Assembly: GCF_023634065.1 (NCBI RefSeq)
Contig: NZ_JALKCV010000002.1
Span: 484,842-548,841 of the forward strand
Origin: Microbulbifer litoralis
Lineage (GTDB): Bacteria; Pseudomonadota; Gammaproteobacteria; Pseudomonadales; Cellvibrionaceae
Length of the DNA: 64,000 nt
Direction of reading: 5' to 3'
In this document: piece after piece, positions 56,294-64,000 of the stretch
Position numbering within the stretch: position 1 is the first letter of the stretch
Layout: the number at the start of each line of letters is the position of its first letter
Translations under genes and position numbers: made by a program
Notes under the pieces: model-generated
What the model was told of the DNA's origin: nothing
Seen by the model: only the letters and a program-made list of their open reading frames with translations
Databases searched by the model: none

Positions 56294-57895
56294 ATGGGAA
56301 ATCCCGGCAGTAGAATGCAGTTGAACTCCTCCCAGAAACAGCCCAGGCTGGACCTGGCGGCCTTTATTCCGGCTTTTGGAATTGCGGTGCTGGTTGCCTG
56401 TATATTGATCCTGATGCCCGAGCAGGCGGAAACCTGGGCCGGTAACCTGATGTCCCTGGTCACCGGCCACTTCGGCTGGCTGTTCGTCCTCTTCGGTTTC
56501 GGCACCTTTGTCTTTGCCCTGTGGCTGGCCTTCGGCCGCTTCGGCCAGGTCAAGCTCTCGCGCACCGACGAACCGCCGGAATACTCCGAACTGAGCTGGG
56601 CGGCGATGATGTTCTCCGCCGGTATTGGAATCGGCCTGGTCAGTTGGTCGTTTGTCGAACCCATCTATTACCTGTCCACACCGCCGTTGCATCTTGCTCC
56701 CCATTCGTCCAGCGCCGCGGAGTGGGGACATATGTACGCGCTGTTCCACTGGAGCTTTGTGCCCTGGGCCCTGTACGCGGTGCCGTCCGTGGCGGTGGCC
56801 TATATGCTGCACGTGGATCGCCGGCCGTTCCTGCGCATCTCCGAAGTCTGCCGTCCGCTGTTGGGGCGGCGCGTCGACGGCTGGCTGGGATCGGTCATCG
56901 ATACCCTGATCATTCTCGGCCTGCTCGGTGGCGCCGGTACGTCGCTGGGGCTGGGCGTACCGCTGGTTTCCGCGCTGACCACAACCCTGCTGGGCATCGA
57001 GGAAACCCTGCTGACGCAGTTGGGTGTGATCGGGTTCTGGACATTGATCTTCGGCGCCAGCGCATACAAAGGGCTGAAAGCGGGGATCCGCATTCTCAGC
57101 GATATCAATATCTTCCTGGCAATCGCGTTGGTGCTGGTGGTGCTGCTGGCCGGGCCCACGGTATTCATCCTTTCAATGTCCGCCAACAGCATCGGCCTGA
57201 TGCTGGACAATTTCACCCGCATCAGTTTCTGGCTGGACCCGATCGAGCAAGGCGGTTTCCCGGATACCTGGACGCTGTTCTACTGGGGCTGGTGGATTGC
57301 CTATGCGCCGCTGATGGGGCTGTTCTTCGGCCGCATTTCGCGCGGCCGCACCATTCGCCAGATGGTACTGGGTATCATGCTCTGGGGCAGTCTCGGCTGT
57401 ATCGCCTTCCTCAGTATCTGCGGTGCCTATGCACTGGACCTTGAGCTTTCCGGCACGCTGGATATTTCCCGGCTGCTGGAGGAGAGCGGCATTTCGGCGA
57501 CGGTAGTGGCGATCATCCAGACGCTGCCGTTCAGCACGCTGTTCCTGGCTGCCTTTACTCTGCTGAGCTTTGTTTTCCTGGCCACCACGCTGGATTCCTC
57601 TGCCTATGTGCTGGCCAGTATCAGCACGAAAAACCTCTACGGTGAGCAGGAACCGGCCAAGGCAAACCGGCTGGCCTGGGCCTTTGCGCTGGCGCTGATC
57701 GCCGTGGGCCTGCTGTTTGCCAGCGGCCTGCAGACTGTCAAGTCGCTCACCATTATTCTCGCACTGCCGCTGATGGCGGTACTGTTCCTGGTATTCCGTG
57801 CACTGTTGCGGGTGCTGCACAATGATTTCGGGCTCCGCGTGCGCAAAAGTGCACTGGTCGTCCGGGTTAACGATAAGGAGTCACAAGATGTTTAG
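56294..57895 (+). CDS. BCCT family betaine/carnitine/choline transporter
   Basis: A 533-residue, twelve-helix LeuT-fold inner-membrane symporter. The family signature is the Trp-rich WTLFYWGWWIAYAPLMGLFFGRISRGRTIRQ segment near residue 325 (shown in part), and the substrate/ion loop FSAGIGIGLVSWSFVEP lies near 105. BCCT proteins carry carnitine, glycine betaine, choline or ectoine; context favours carnitine. Lacks the long cytoplasmic C-terminal osmosensor of BetP, so it is likely nutritional. Start: ATG 56294 or 56315, neither with a strong ribosome-binding site. Overlaps the next gene by 8 bp. Confidence 0.92.
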   Translation: MGNPGSRMQLNSSQKQPRLDLAAFIPAFGIAVLVACILILMPEQAETWAGNLMSLVTGHFGWLFVLFGFGTFVFALWLAFGRFGQVKLSRTDEPPEYSELSWAAMMFSAGIGIGLVSWSFVEPIYYLSTPPLHLAPHSSSAAEWGHMYALFHWSFVPWALYAVPSVAVAYMLHVDRRPFLRISEVCRPLLGRRVDGWLGSVIDTLIILGLLGGAGTSLGLGVPLVSALTTTLLGIEETLLTQLGVIGFWTLIFGASAYKGLKAGIRILSDINIFLAIALVLVVLLAGPTVFILSMSANSIGLMLDNFTRISFWLDPIEQGGFPDTWTLFYWGWWIAYAPLMGLFFGRISRGRTIRQMVLGIMLWGSLGCIAFLSICGAYALDLELSGTLDISRLLEESGISATVVAIIQTLPFSTLFLAAFTLLSFVFLATTLDSSAYVLASISTKNLYGEQEPAKANRLAWAFALALIAVGLLFASGLQTVKSLTIILALPLMAVLFLVFRALLRVLHNDFGLRVRKSALVVRVNDKESQDV

Positions 57896-58778
57896 AGTGT
57901 TTTTGTTACTGGCGGCGCTGTGCAGCCTTCCCGCGCTGGCGGCGACCGACAGCAACCGCGGTGAACTCGAGGACGTGGTCGAAAACGGATCGGTGGAATC
58001 CTTTATCGCCCGGGCGATCGCTCACGCGAAAGCGACGGTAAAGGAGACTTCCGTCGACGCGATCAGCGACAGGTTGCGGCCCTTCGACAAAAGTTACTTT
58101 CCCAAAACCGATGCGCCGGTGCCGACGGTGCTGTTCTTCCACGGCTGCAGCGGTCCCACCGCCAGCCACGAACAGGATTGGGCGCAGCGCTTTAATGAAG
58201 CCGGCATCGGCCTGATCGCCGTCGACAGCTACCAGGGGCGCGGTATCGAGTGGCGGCAGGCGTGTGACTTCAAGGTGATGACCCCGTGGCAGCGTTCCGC
58301 GGATGTCCTGGCCACCATCGAGGATGTCAAGGCGGATCCGCGGGTCGACGCGGACCAGCTCTACCTGGCCGGTTTTTCCCACGGTGCCGTTACCATCTGG
58401 GCCGCACTGGTCCAGGCATCCAGCCAGACGCCGCCGATCGGTCTGCGCCAGTGGCCCGAGGTGGGATTCGAGCAGCATGTGCAGGGCGCCTTCATGTTCT
58501 ACGGCACCTGCATGCAGCCCTGGACCGTCGATGTGGACGCAGCCATGTTCCTCGGTACCGACGACCGCTATATCCAGGAGGAGACCTGCCAGGCCTATGA
58601 GCCGAAGCACCCACATGAAGCCGGAGAGCTGATTGTAAAAATCTACCCGGGAGCCACGCACACCTTCGACCATGCCAAACCCAACCCGGCCAATATCGAG
58701 GCGGGCTCCAGGTACGATCCGGCCGCTACGGAGGACGCCTGGAAAACCATGCTGGAAATGATCCAGGGCAATCGGTAA
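57888..58778 (+). CDS. Exported dienelactone-hydrolase-family enzyme
   Basis: A 296-residue alpha/beta hydrolase with a clear signal peptide (MFRVFLLLAALCSLPALA), so periplasmic. Visible: oxyanion region FFHGCSGP, nucleophile elbow GFSHG (Ser164), acid candidates in GTDD (Asp225/226), and His258 in GATHTFDH. The start ATG overlaps the transporter end and follows AAGGAG by eight bases, so it is co-translated with it; the next gene overlaps its stop. No such gene is in the Pseudomonas cdh operon. It could remove acyl groups from acylcarnitines before uptake; that is inference. Confidence 0.85.
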   Translation: MFRVFLLLAALCSLPALAATDSNRGELEDVVENGSVESFIARAIAHAKATVKETSVDAISDRLRPFDKSYFPKTDAPVPTVLFFHGCSGPTASHEQDWAQRFNEAGIGLIAVDSYQGRGIEWRQACDFKVMTPWQRSADVLATIEDVKADPRVDADQLYLAGFSHGAVTIWAALVQASSQTPPIGLRQWPEVGFEQHVQGAFMFYGTCMQPWTVDVDAAMFLGTDDRYIQEETCQAYEPKHPHEAGELIVKIYPGATHTFDHAKPNPANIEAGSRYDPAATEDAWKTMLEMIQGNR

Positions 58779-59209
58779 TGGCGAGCGTCAGAACCTATTC
58801 CGGCGTCGCGCATACCTGGCTGTGCGACGAGATGGGCCACCTGAACACCCGCAATTATGTGGGGATGTTCGACGACGCCATGCAGCACTTCATGTTGATC
58901 CTCGGTCATCGGGCTGTGGTCGATGGCGAACGCCGCCTGGGCTGGGCGGATGTACGCCACGAGATCGATTATATGGCGGAAGTACCGGAGGGGGCCCTGG
59001 TGCATGTCGACTGTGAAGCGCTGCGGGTCGGTAACAGTTCCATCACGTACCGGCAGACCCTGGTCCTGAGTGAGACGGGCGAAGTAGCTGCGGTCAACAA
59101 GGCGACTTCGGTGCTGTTCGACCTGAAGAAGCGGGCCACCACCTCCATCCCGGATGTAATGCGGGAGAAGGTGGGTGGCTATATGGCGAGTGAAACGGAC
59201 AACGACTGA
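58778..59209 (+). CDS. cdhB: Hot-dog thioesterase, CdhB-like (betainyl-CoA thioesterase)
   Basis: A 143-residue cytoplasmic acyl-CoA thioesterase with the hot-dog signature Asp in CDEMGHLNTRNYVGMFDDAMQ (shown in part, GHLNTRNYVGMFDDA) and the C-terminal strand VLFDLKKR. The family includes betainyl-CoA thioesterase, which frees glycine betaine after dehydrocarnitine cleavage. Its start overlaps the hydrolase stop (TAATG). Ends the plus-strand group. Confidence 0.82.
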   Translation: MASVRTYSGVAHTWLCDEMGHLNTRNYVGMFDDAMQHFMLILGHRAVVDGERRLGWADVRHEIDYMAEVPEGALVHVDCEALRVGNSSITYRQTLVLSETGEVAAVNKATSVLFDLKKRATTSIPDVMREKVGGYMASETDND

Positions 59210-59475
59210 AAAGCTGCCATCGTTTCCCCCTTGCCGGAAAACTGGATTTCCCTTTCGGCATGGACCTCCACCTACCTGCATAGAGTCCGCATATAGTGCC
59301 CCGGCGCTGGAAGTGATAAATTATTCCTCCGGTTGGGGGGCTCTATTATTTTCCAGTCCCGACAACCAAATCCAATTTTATTCCATTAGCGTGAGTCGAG
59401 TGGCAGCGCCCTGCCGGACGGGGCGGTGGCCTGCTGGAAATCGTGGACGCAGATCGGCCGGCATGGGCCAGACAG

Positions 59476-60081
59476 ATGACGTTTAAGGTACTGATAACCG
59501 AAGATCACGAACTGTATCGGGACGGTTTGTGCCTGCTGGTGCGGGAGGTGCTGCCGGATGCCTCGGTTATCGAAGCGGGGGATTTCGCCGCAGCCGGGGC
59601 CGCCCTGGCAGCCCATCCGGATATTGCCCTGGTCCTCTTTGATATCCATATCCCGGGCATCAGTGGACTCGATGGCTTGAAAGAGATCAAGACCCGCTAC
59701 CCGGCGCTGCCGCTGGTCGTCGTGTCCTCTGTCGATCACCGTGCCAGTATTCAGCAGATGTTGCAGTTGGGAGCCGACGGCTTTATCGCCAAAACCAGTT
59801 CCAAGGCAATCATAGTCAAGGCGCTTAGGGATGTAATGGAGGGCGAAGTGGTCATTGTTGGCGGTCAGGATGGCGCCGAGCCGGCAACCCTGTCGCCGCG
59901 GCAGGTGACCACCCTGGAGCTGCTGGCGCTTGGCCTGCCGAACAAGGAAATAGCCGCACAGCTCAATATTTCCCCCGCCACTGTCAGGGAATATGTGTCG
60001 GATCTACTGAAGCTGTTCGACTGCGACAACCGTACGCAGGCCGTGCTGCGGGCTCGCCAGCTGGGATTCATCCTGGATTGA
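59476..60081 (+). CDS. LuxR-family response regulator (NarL type)
   Basis: A 201-residue two-component regulator. The receiver domain has the acidic pair TEDH at 8-11, phospho-acceptor Asp56 in LFDIHIPG, Ser/Thr switch in VVVSS, and Lys in FIAKTS. The C-terminal LuxR helix-turn-helix has LSPRQVTTLELLALGLPNKEIAAQL and SPATVREYVSDLLKL. No sensor kinase lies next to it, so it is an orphan. Start: ATG 59476 gives the normal MTFKVLITEDH opening; the frame extends to a GTG at 59443. Confidence 0.9.
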   Translation: MTFKVLITEDHELYRDGLCLLVREVLPDASVIEAGDFAAAGAALAAHPDIALVLFDIHIPGISGLDGLKEIKTRYPALPLVVVSSVDHRASIQQMLQLGADGFIAKTSSKAIIVKALRDVMEGEVVIVGGQDGAEPATLSPRQVTTLELLALGLPNKEIAAQLNISPATVREYVSDLLKLFDCDNRTQAVLRARQLGFILD

Positions 60082-60180
60082 GCCGGCGCCCCGTTACGGC
60101 AGCCGCATCTTCCAAGGCGACATGATGGCTCCGGCCGACATTAATATGGCCGGACAGCGATGGTATCGGAGGTGGTGACA

Positions 60181-60546
60181 ATGTTTCGTGTGCAGCGTAT
60201 CGGCGACAGGCGCGTCGACCTTGAAATAAGCGGCAGGCTCGACAGCGAGGGGATGAAAACGGCCCTCGACGAGCTGTCCGCGGCCTGTGAGGGTATTGAG
60301 CGGGGCAGGATGCTGTGCGACGTGATGAATTACCGGCTGCCGTCCCCGGGCGCCCTCGCCGTGGAGTTTTCCCGCCTGCCGTCGCTGTTGCGACTGGTAG
60401 GTCGTTTTGATCGCGCGGCGGTTCTGGCCGATGAGGCGTGGTTGCAGAAAGCCAGCGAGCTGGAGGGCAGGTTGATCCCGGGGCTGGAGATCAGGGCGTT
60501 TGGCCGCAACCGGCGAGGCGAGGCGGAGGCCTGGCTGGCCCGCTGA
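60181..60546 (+). CDS. STAS/SpoIIAA-like protein
   Basis: A 121-residue single-domain protein with the fold pattern of SpoIIAA/STAS or the SEC14-like STAS relatives (VDLEISGRLDSEGMKTALDEL, DVMNYRLPSPGALAVEFSRL, VLADEAWLQKASELEG, FGRNRRGEAEAWL). The function in this branch is unknown. ATG 60181 follows GGAGGT. It is 99 bp after the response regulator and could take part in signalling with it. Confidence 0.8.
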   Translation: MFRVQRIGDRRVDLEISGRLDSEGMKTALDELSAACEGIERGRMLCDVMNYRLPSPGALAVEFSRLPSLLRLVGRFDRAAVLADEAWLQKASELEGRLIPGLEIRAFGRNRRGEAEAWLAR

Positions 60547-60669
60547 GCGCCCGCCGGATTCCACTTCGGGGCCAGGTCCGGCCCGCAGAACCGCAGTGCC
60601 GATTCCCGTATTGCATCTGGCCGCAGATCGGCGACACTTGGCGGAATTGCCCCCGGGAGGCTCCGCGCC

Positions 60670-61749
60670 ATGCAACTGTCCGAAGCGTTTATCGATCTGC
60701 TCAAGGTCCTGATCCGCAGCCCCAGCGTCGTGGGCGCGGAGCATTCGTTTTTCCGCGTGCTGCAGCGGGAACTGGAAGAGCGGGGAGCCAGGGTAACCTG
60801 GTACGAGGGGCTGCTGGTGGCCCAGGGGGCCCAACCGCGCAGTGCGATGTTCTCGGCACATATCGACCGCCACGGGCTTATCTGTACCGGGCCCAATGAA
60901 TTCCAGTACGCCGCTTTTGTCGCCGGGCGCCGCTCCGACCTGCTGGGCAACTCGGTGTCGGAAAAGCTGATGCGCAAGATTGAGGATCGCTTTCACGGTA
61001 TGCCGGTCACGGCCTACGAGCCCTGGTCCGGATCCTACTTCGGCGCCGGGGTGATCCAGCGCTCCTACGTGTGCGAGTACCGCAACAACCTGATTTTCGA
61101 GGTGGAGGGCCTGGAACACCTGGTGGCGGGAACGCCGGTGGCGTTTAGCGATCGACTGCAGACCTTCGGCGATATCCTCAGTGCACAGCTGGACAATGTC
61201 CTGACGGCGGCCCATCTGGTACACCTGTTTGCGCAGGGCTTCCAGGGTACGGCTTTCTTTACCGCACAGGAGGAGGCCGGCAGTAGCTGGCGCTACCTGC
61301 TGGAGTGGTTTCGCCGTTTCAACGGCGGTACGGACAAGCTGGTGGTCGTGGATACCAGCCCCTACCCGGACAGGCAGGCGGCCGATGCCCAGCAACTGGT
61401 ACTGCGCCACCGGGATGTCAATGCGGAATTCCAGCCCGACACCACGGCGCTGTTGGAAACCCTGTGCCGCGAGAGCGGCATTTCCTACAGTTTCAAGGAT
61501 CGCTATATCGATGCCCAGAACCGGCTGGCGGAGGCCCGCGGCAGCGAGCCACAGTCGCTCGGCAGTACGGAGATGGGGCGGATCGCGGCCGCCTCCAACG
61601 GCTTCGTACAGGGGACCACCTTGCAGATTCCCACCACCGGTTACCACACCATGGAGGAATCCTCGAGTGTTAGCGCCAACGAGGCCTTCGGCCGCCTGTT
61701 GTTGCTGTTCAGTGAGCGGGTCGGGGCCCTCGCTTCCCGGGAGTGGTAG
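60670..61749 (+). CDS. M42-type metallopeptidase
   Basis: A 359-residue peptidase of the M20/M42 co-catalytic zinc clan. Metal and catalytic residues: His and Asp in FSAHIDRHG near residue 64, the Glu pair in FTAQEEAGSS near 200, Asp in VVVDTSPYP near 230, and the late His in TGYHTMEESS. The substrate is probably a small peptide. GGGAGG stands nine bases before the ATG. No strong link to neighbours. Confidence 0.83.
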   Translation: MQLSEAFIDLLKVLIRSPSVVGAEHSFFRVLQRELEERGARVTWYEGLLVAQGAQPRSAMFSAHIDRHGLICTGPNEFQYAAFVAGRRSDLLGNSVSEKLMRKIEDRFHGMPVTAYEPWSGSYFGAGVIQRSYVCEYRNNLIFEVEGLEHLVAGTPVAFSDRLQTFGDILSAQLDNVLTAAHLVHLFAQGFQGTAFFTAQEEAGSSWRYLLEWFRRFNGGTDKLVVVDTSPYPDRQAADAQQLVLRHRDVNAEFQPDTTALLETLCRESGISYSFKDRYIDAQNRLAEARGSEPQSLGSTEMGRIAAASNGFVQGTTLQIPTTGYHTMEESSSVSANEAFGRLLLLFSERVGALASREW

Positions 61750-61752
61750 CGG

Positions 61753-62070
61753 TCAGCGGTCGGGCCGGTCGGAAATCACCTGGCCGCTGATCTCGTCCAC
61801 TTCCAGCCTTCTTTTTTTTCCCATCCAGTAGGCACGGACCTTCCAGCGGCCGCCCTCAAAATGCATTTCGGTTATGGGATCGAAACCCAGGCTGTTGAGT
61901 CGGTGGCGCACGGCGGACCTGTCCATGGCGATGATGGACGGCTCATCGTCATACAGGTCCTCGCTGTCGTAAATGGTGACCGGCGGGTTGGGATCCAGGT
62001 CCGGCGGAATCGGCGTTGTCAGGTTATAGCTGGCAGCGCCGGTGAGTAGCAGTGCGGCAAAGAAACTCAT
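61753..62070 (-). CDS. Small exported PepSY-like protein
   Basis: A 105-residue protein with a short signal peptide (about 1-13) and a PepSY-type C-terminal half (RSAVRHRLNSLGFDPITEMHFEGGRW then AYWMGKKRRLEVDEISGQVI; shown in two parts). Function unknown. ATG 62070 has GGGAG six bases upstream; the longer frame to 62475 overlaps the MFS gene antisense and is not credible. Confidence 0.75.
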   Translation of the reverse strand: MSFFAALLLTGAASYNLTTPIPPDLDPNPPVTIYDSEDLYDDEPSIIAMDRSAVRHRLNSLGFDPITEMHFEGGRWKVRAYWMGKKRRLEVDEISGQVISDRPDR

Positions 62071-62183
62071 GGTGTGCTCCCGACCACCCGGAAATCCCAT
62101 TGATAATGTCGGTGTGGCCGGGTCACAAGAAATCCCGGTTTTTTTCAAGATGTTCAGCGGGCTGGCGATTGCCCCGGTAAGGC

Positions 62184-63374
62184 CTACCGGTCCGGCGGGA
62201 AAGCGCGCTGATAACTCGCGGGGCTTAGATTCAGGGAAAGCAGGAAAATGGTGACGCCCCCCAGGGCAAGGAGCAGCCAGGCGTACTCGAAACCACTGAG
62301 ACTGTCGCGGATGATGCCGCTGACCCAGGGCGTGACAGCCGCGATGATGTAGCCGATACCCTGCACGAATGCCGTCAGCCGGCCCGACTGCAGCGGATCG
62401 TCGCGATGATCCATGGTGACGATCATCGACATCGGGAAAAAGCCGCCGATACCCAGGCCGATAATGCCGGCCCACAGCGGCAGCCCCGCCTCCGGCGCCA
62501 GCGCCAGGCCGCCAAAACCCACCAGCTGCAGTGCGCAGAGCGTAAACAGTACCGGGCGGCGGTCCCGCCCGCGGTTGGCCCAGGCGGGAAACAGCAATCC
62601 GGCGAACACCTCCATCAGCGTCAGGAAACCCAGCAGCAACCCCGCCTGTTTATCGCTGTAGCCCTGTTCAATTGCGTAGGGCGCCAGCCAGGCCAGCACA
62701 CAGACATAGGCGCCGGTGCCCAGCCCGAACAGGCTGGCGAGCTTCCACGAGCGGCGGTTTTTCCAGTAGCGCGGGCCCGGTTCGGCGCCGGCGACCGGTA
62801 CTGTCAGTGTGTGTCTGCCGGTGAGCCAGGTCCAGGCCAGCCAGCTGGCCAGGGTCAGCCAGGCCCAGTGTCCGAGACCGCCGCGCCAGCCGCCGAAATC
62901 GGCGATTACCGGTGCTCCCGCCGCGGCAAAGGTGGCACCCGCCATGATGGCCGTCACATAGAACCCCATCACCGCCGGTACCCGGTTGCCGAAATTGGCT
63001 TTGATGATGGCCGGCATCAGCGTCTGTACGGTGGCGATCCCCAGGCCCGCGAGCAGGGCGGTACCCAGCAGCCCGGCGGCGGAGCCGGCCCAGAAGCGCA
63101 GGCCTGTGGCCAGGGCCAGGCACAGCAAGGAATAACTGATGGTCCGCGCCGTACCCAGGTGCCGCGCGATGCGGAAGCCCACGAAACAGGCGAGGCCCAT
63201 GGCCAGCACCGGCAGGGTGGTCAGCAGGGAGGCGGCGGTAAAGCTGATGGGCATATCCCGCTGGATTGCCGACAGCAACGGGCCGACCGAGGCCAGCACC
63301 GGTCGCAGGTTGAGGGCAACCAGGACTATCACGGCGCCGAGCAGCAGGGGGTGGATCGGGGATGGGGGGCGCAT
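62184..63374 (-). CDS. MFS transporter, CynX/NimT type
   Basis: A 396-residue twelve-helix permease of the cyanate/nitroimidazole (CynX, NimT/YeaN) branch: NLRPVLASVGPLLSAIQ at the first helix, the MPAIIKANFGNR loop between helices 4 and 5, and AYVCVLAWLAPYAIEQG near helix 7. The true substrate is unknown. ATG 63374 is preferred. It is divergent from the MarR gene, and the shared 106-bp region holds two MarR-type operators. Confidence 0.88.
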   Translation of the reverse strand: MRPPSPIHPLLLGAVIVLVALNLRPVLASVGPLLSAIQRDMPISFTAASLLTTLPVLAMGLACFVGFRIARHLGTARTISYSLLCLALATGLRFWAGSAAGLLGTALLAGLGIATVQTLMPAIIKANFGNRVPAVMGFYVTAIMAGATFAAAGAPVIADFGGWRGGLGHWAWLTLASWLAWTWLTGRHTLTVPVAGAEPGPRYWKNRRSWKLASLFGLGTGAYVCVLAWLAPYAIEQGYSDKQAGLLLGFLTLMEVFAGLLFPAWANRGRDRRPVLFTLCALQLVGFGGLALAPEAGLPLWAGIIGLGIGGFFPMSMIVTMDHRDDPLQSGRLTAFVQGIGYIIAAVTPWVSGIIRDSLSGFEYAWLLLALGGVTIFLLSLNLSPASYQRAFPPDR

Positions 63375-63406
63375 GGAGCACTTTCCTTCACTTGGATTTA
63401 CATCAT

Positions 63407-63480
63407 TTATCTTTATGTAAAGATAAGTGGAGTTTACGGGCTCGAATGGAGTGGAGTAAAGTATCTTTAAGTCAAGATAA
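63407..63480. promoter_or_regulatory. Two matching palindromic operators (MarR type)
   Basis: A 20-bp palindrome with arms TTATCTTTA/TAAAGATAA lies at 63407-63426. A second site matching it in 17 of 20 positions lies at 63461-63480. Their centres are 54 bp apart. Both fit the AT-rich ATCTT/AAGAT half-sites of MarR proteins, and they flank the divergent MFS and MarR starts. Confidence 0.75.
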
Positions 63481-63996
63481 ATGGTTGGCCGGATGAAAAG
63501 AGCCGAAGACGATGACCTGGACTGGATAGCGCGGCAGTGGGTCGAGCAGGGTGTCAGCGAGGACCTGACACCGATGAAGCTGATCGGCCGGCTGTTGCGG
63601 CTGGTGAAAGTGCTGGAGGCAGCCCAACTTCGCTGCCACGGGGCATTTGGCCTGGGACAGGGGGAGTTCGATGTGCTCGCGACCCTGCGGCGCGCCGGGG
63701 CGCCCCACTGCCTGACACCGTCGCAGCTATACCAGTCGATGCTGTTGAGTTCCGGTGCCATGACCAACAGACTGGACCGGTTGGAGCGCAAGGGATTGAT
63801 TGAGCGGCGCCACAGCGAGGAGGACAGGCGCAGCGTAAAAGTGCACCTTACCCGGCCGGGATTGGAATTGATTGACCGGGCGCTGCCGGTGCACCTGCAG
63901 AATATGCGGGACCTGCTGGACGGCGTCGGCACAAGCGAGCGCGATCAACTGGAGCAGTTGCTGAAGCTCTGGCTGGGGCGGCTCGCCGATCACTAG
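63481..63996 (+). CDS. MarR family transcriptional regulator
   Basis: A 171-residue winged-helix repressor. Recognition region LTPSQLYQSMLLSSGAMTNRLDRLE and wing RRHSEEDRRSVKVHLT are visible (residues about 75-120). It likely represses itself and the divergent MFS permease. The ATG at 63481 directly follows the second operator; ATG 63493 is an alternative, neither with a good ribosome-binding site. Its TAG stop is the second to fourth base of an 8-bp match to the palindrome end at 42717. Confidence 0.9.
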   Translation: MVGRMKRAEDDDLDWIARQWVEQGVSEDLTPMKLIGRLLRLVKVLEAAQLRCHGAFGLGQGEFDVLATLRRAGAPHCLTPSQLYQSMLLSSGAMTNRLDRLERKGLIERRHSEEDRRSVKVHLTRPGLELIDRALPVHLQNMRDLLDGVGTSERDQLEQLLKLWLGRLADH

Positions 63997-64000
63997 TGGT
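63993..64000. repeat. Possible left edge of a second copy of the 42.8-kb palindrome
   Basis: The last eight bases, CTAGTGGT, equal the first eight bases of the palindrome at 42717, and in both places a gene's TAG stop codon occupies bases 2-4. The window ends here, so this is only a hint. Confidence 0.35.

Overview
The window is high-GC DNA that looks like a chromosome segment of a marine, polysaccharide-degrading gammaproteobacterium of the Cellvibrionales, most like Microbulbifer. The reasons are the two secreted chitinases with polyserine linkers and CBM5/12-type modules, the gene orders queA-tgt-secD-secF, nadC-DUF1631-ampD-ampE and fxsA-groES-groEL, and a complete cbb3 oxidase cluster. 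Genus assignment is inference. Almost everything is housekeeping or catabolic; no phage, integrase, CRISPR array or full-length insertion sequence was seen.

Layout. 1-1.5 kb: end of a membrane protein, an acyltransferase and tRNA-Leu(CAA). 1.6-7.1 kb: queuosine genes queA and tgt, then Sec translocon accessory genes secD and secF, with yajC missing from its usual place. 7.2-10 kb: two small unknown proteins, a 127-bp MITE-like insertion inside a terminator hairpin, and a secreted PHB-depolymerase-like esterase. 10.2-17 kb: SNF2 helicase, RNase T, dihydroorotase and argininosuccinate synthase. 17-26 kb: ccoNOQP and ccoGHIS plus a TauE/SafE-like membrane protein, that is, a high-affinity cytochrome oxidase with its copper-loading machinery. 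26-31 kb: two GH18 chitinases around an isoprenylcysteine-methyltransferase-like membrane protein. 31-37.5 kb: small stress and zinc proteins, nadC, DUF1631, ampD, ampE. 37.5-48 kb: aldehyde dehydrogenase, a FabF-like synthase diverging from a TetR regulator, a PLP dehydratase, a PEBP-like protein, the muropeptide permease AmpG, an alkyltransferase-like DNA repair protein, a DUF481 protein, an SDR and a cyclopropane fatty acid synthase. 48-51 kb: fxsA and groESL behind a sigma-32-like promoter.

50.9-59.2 kb is the most distinctive part: a probable carnitine-degradation locus. A GlxA/CdhR-type regulator, a DUF849 dehydrocarnitine-cleavage enzyme (CdhC) and a carnitine dehydrogenase (CdhA) run on the minus strand. 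A TonB-dependent receptor, a BCCT transporter, an exported dienelactone-hydrolase-like enzyme and a hot-dog thioesterase (CdhB-like) run divergently. Read together they could move a quaternary-amine substrate across both membranes, perhaps de-esterify it in the periplasm, oxidise carnitine to 3-dehydrocarnitine, cleave it with acetyl-CoA to betainyl-CoA plus acetoacetate, and release glycine betaine. The receptor and the exported hydrolase are not part of the known Pseudomonas operon. 59.4-64 kb: an orphan LuxR-type response regulator, a STAS-like protein, an M42-type peptidase, a small exported protein, and an MFS permease divergent from a MarR regulator with two matching operator palindromes.

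The intergenic DNA has unusual structure. There are four long imperfect palindromes (14.2, 20.4, 42.8 and 47.9 kb) and a 7-bp tandem repeat found at three loci. A possible second copy of the 42.8-kb palindrome starts at the last eight bases of the window, in the same register over a TAG stop codon.
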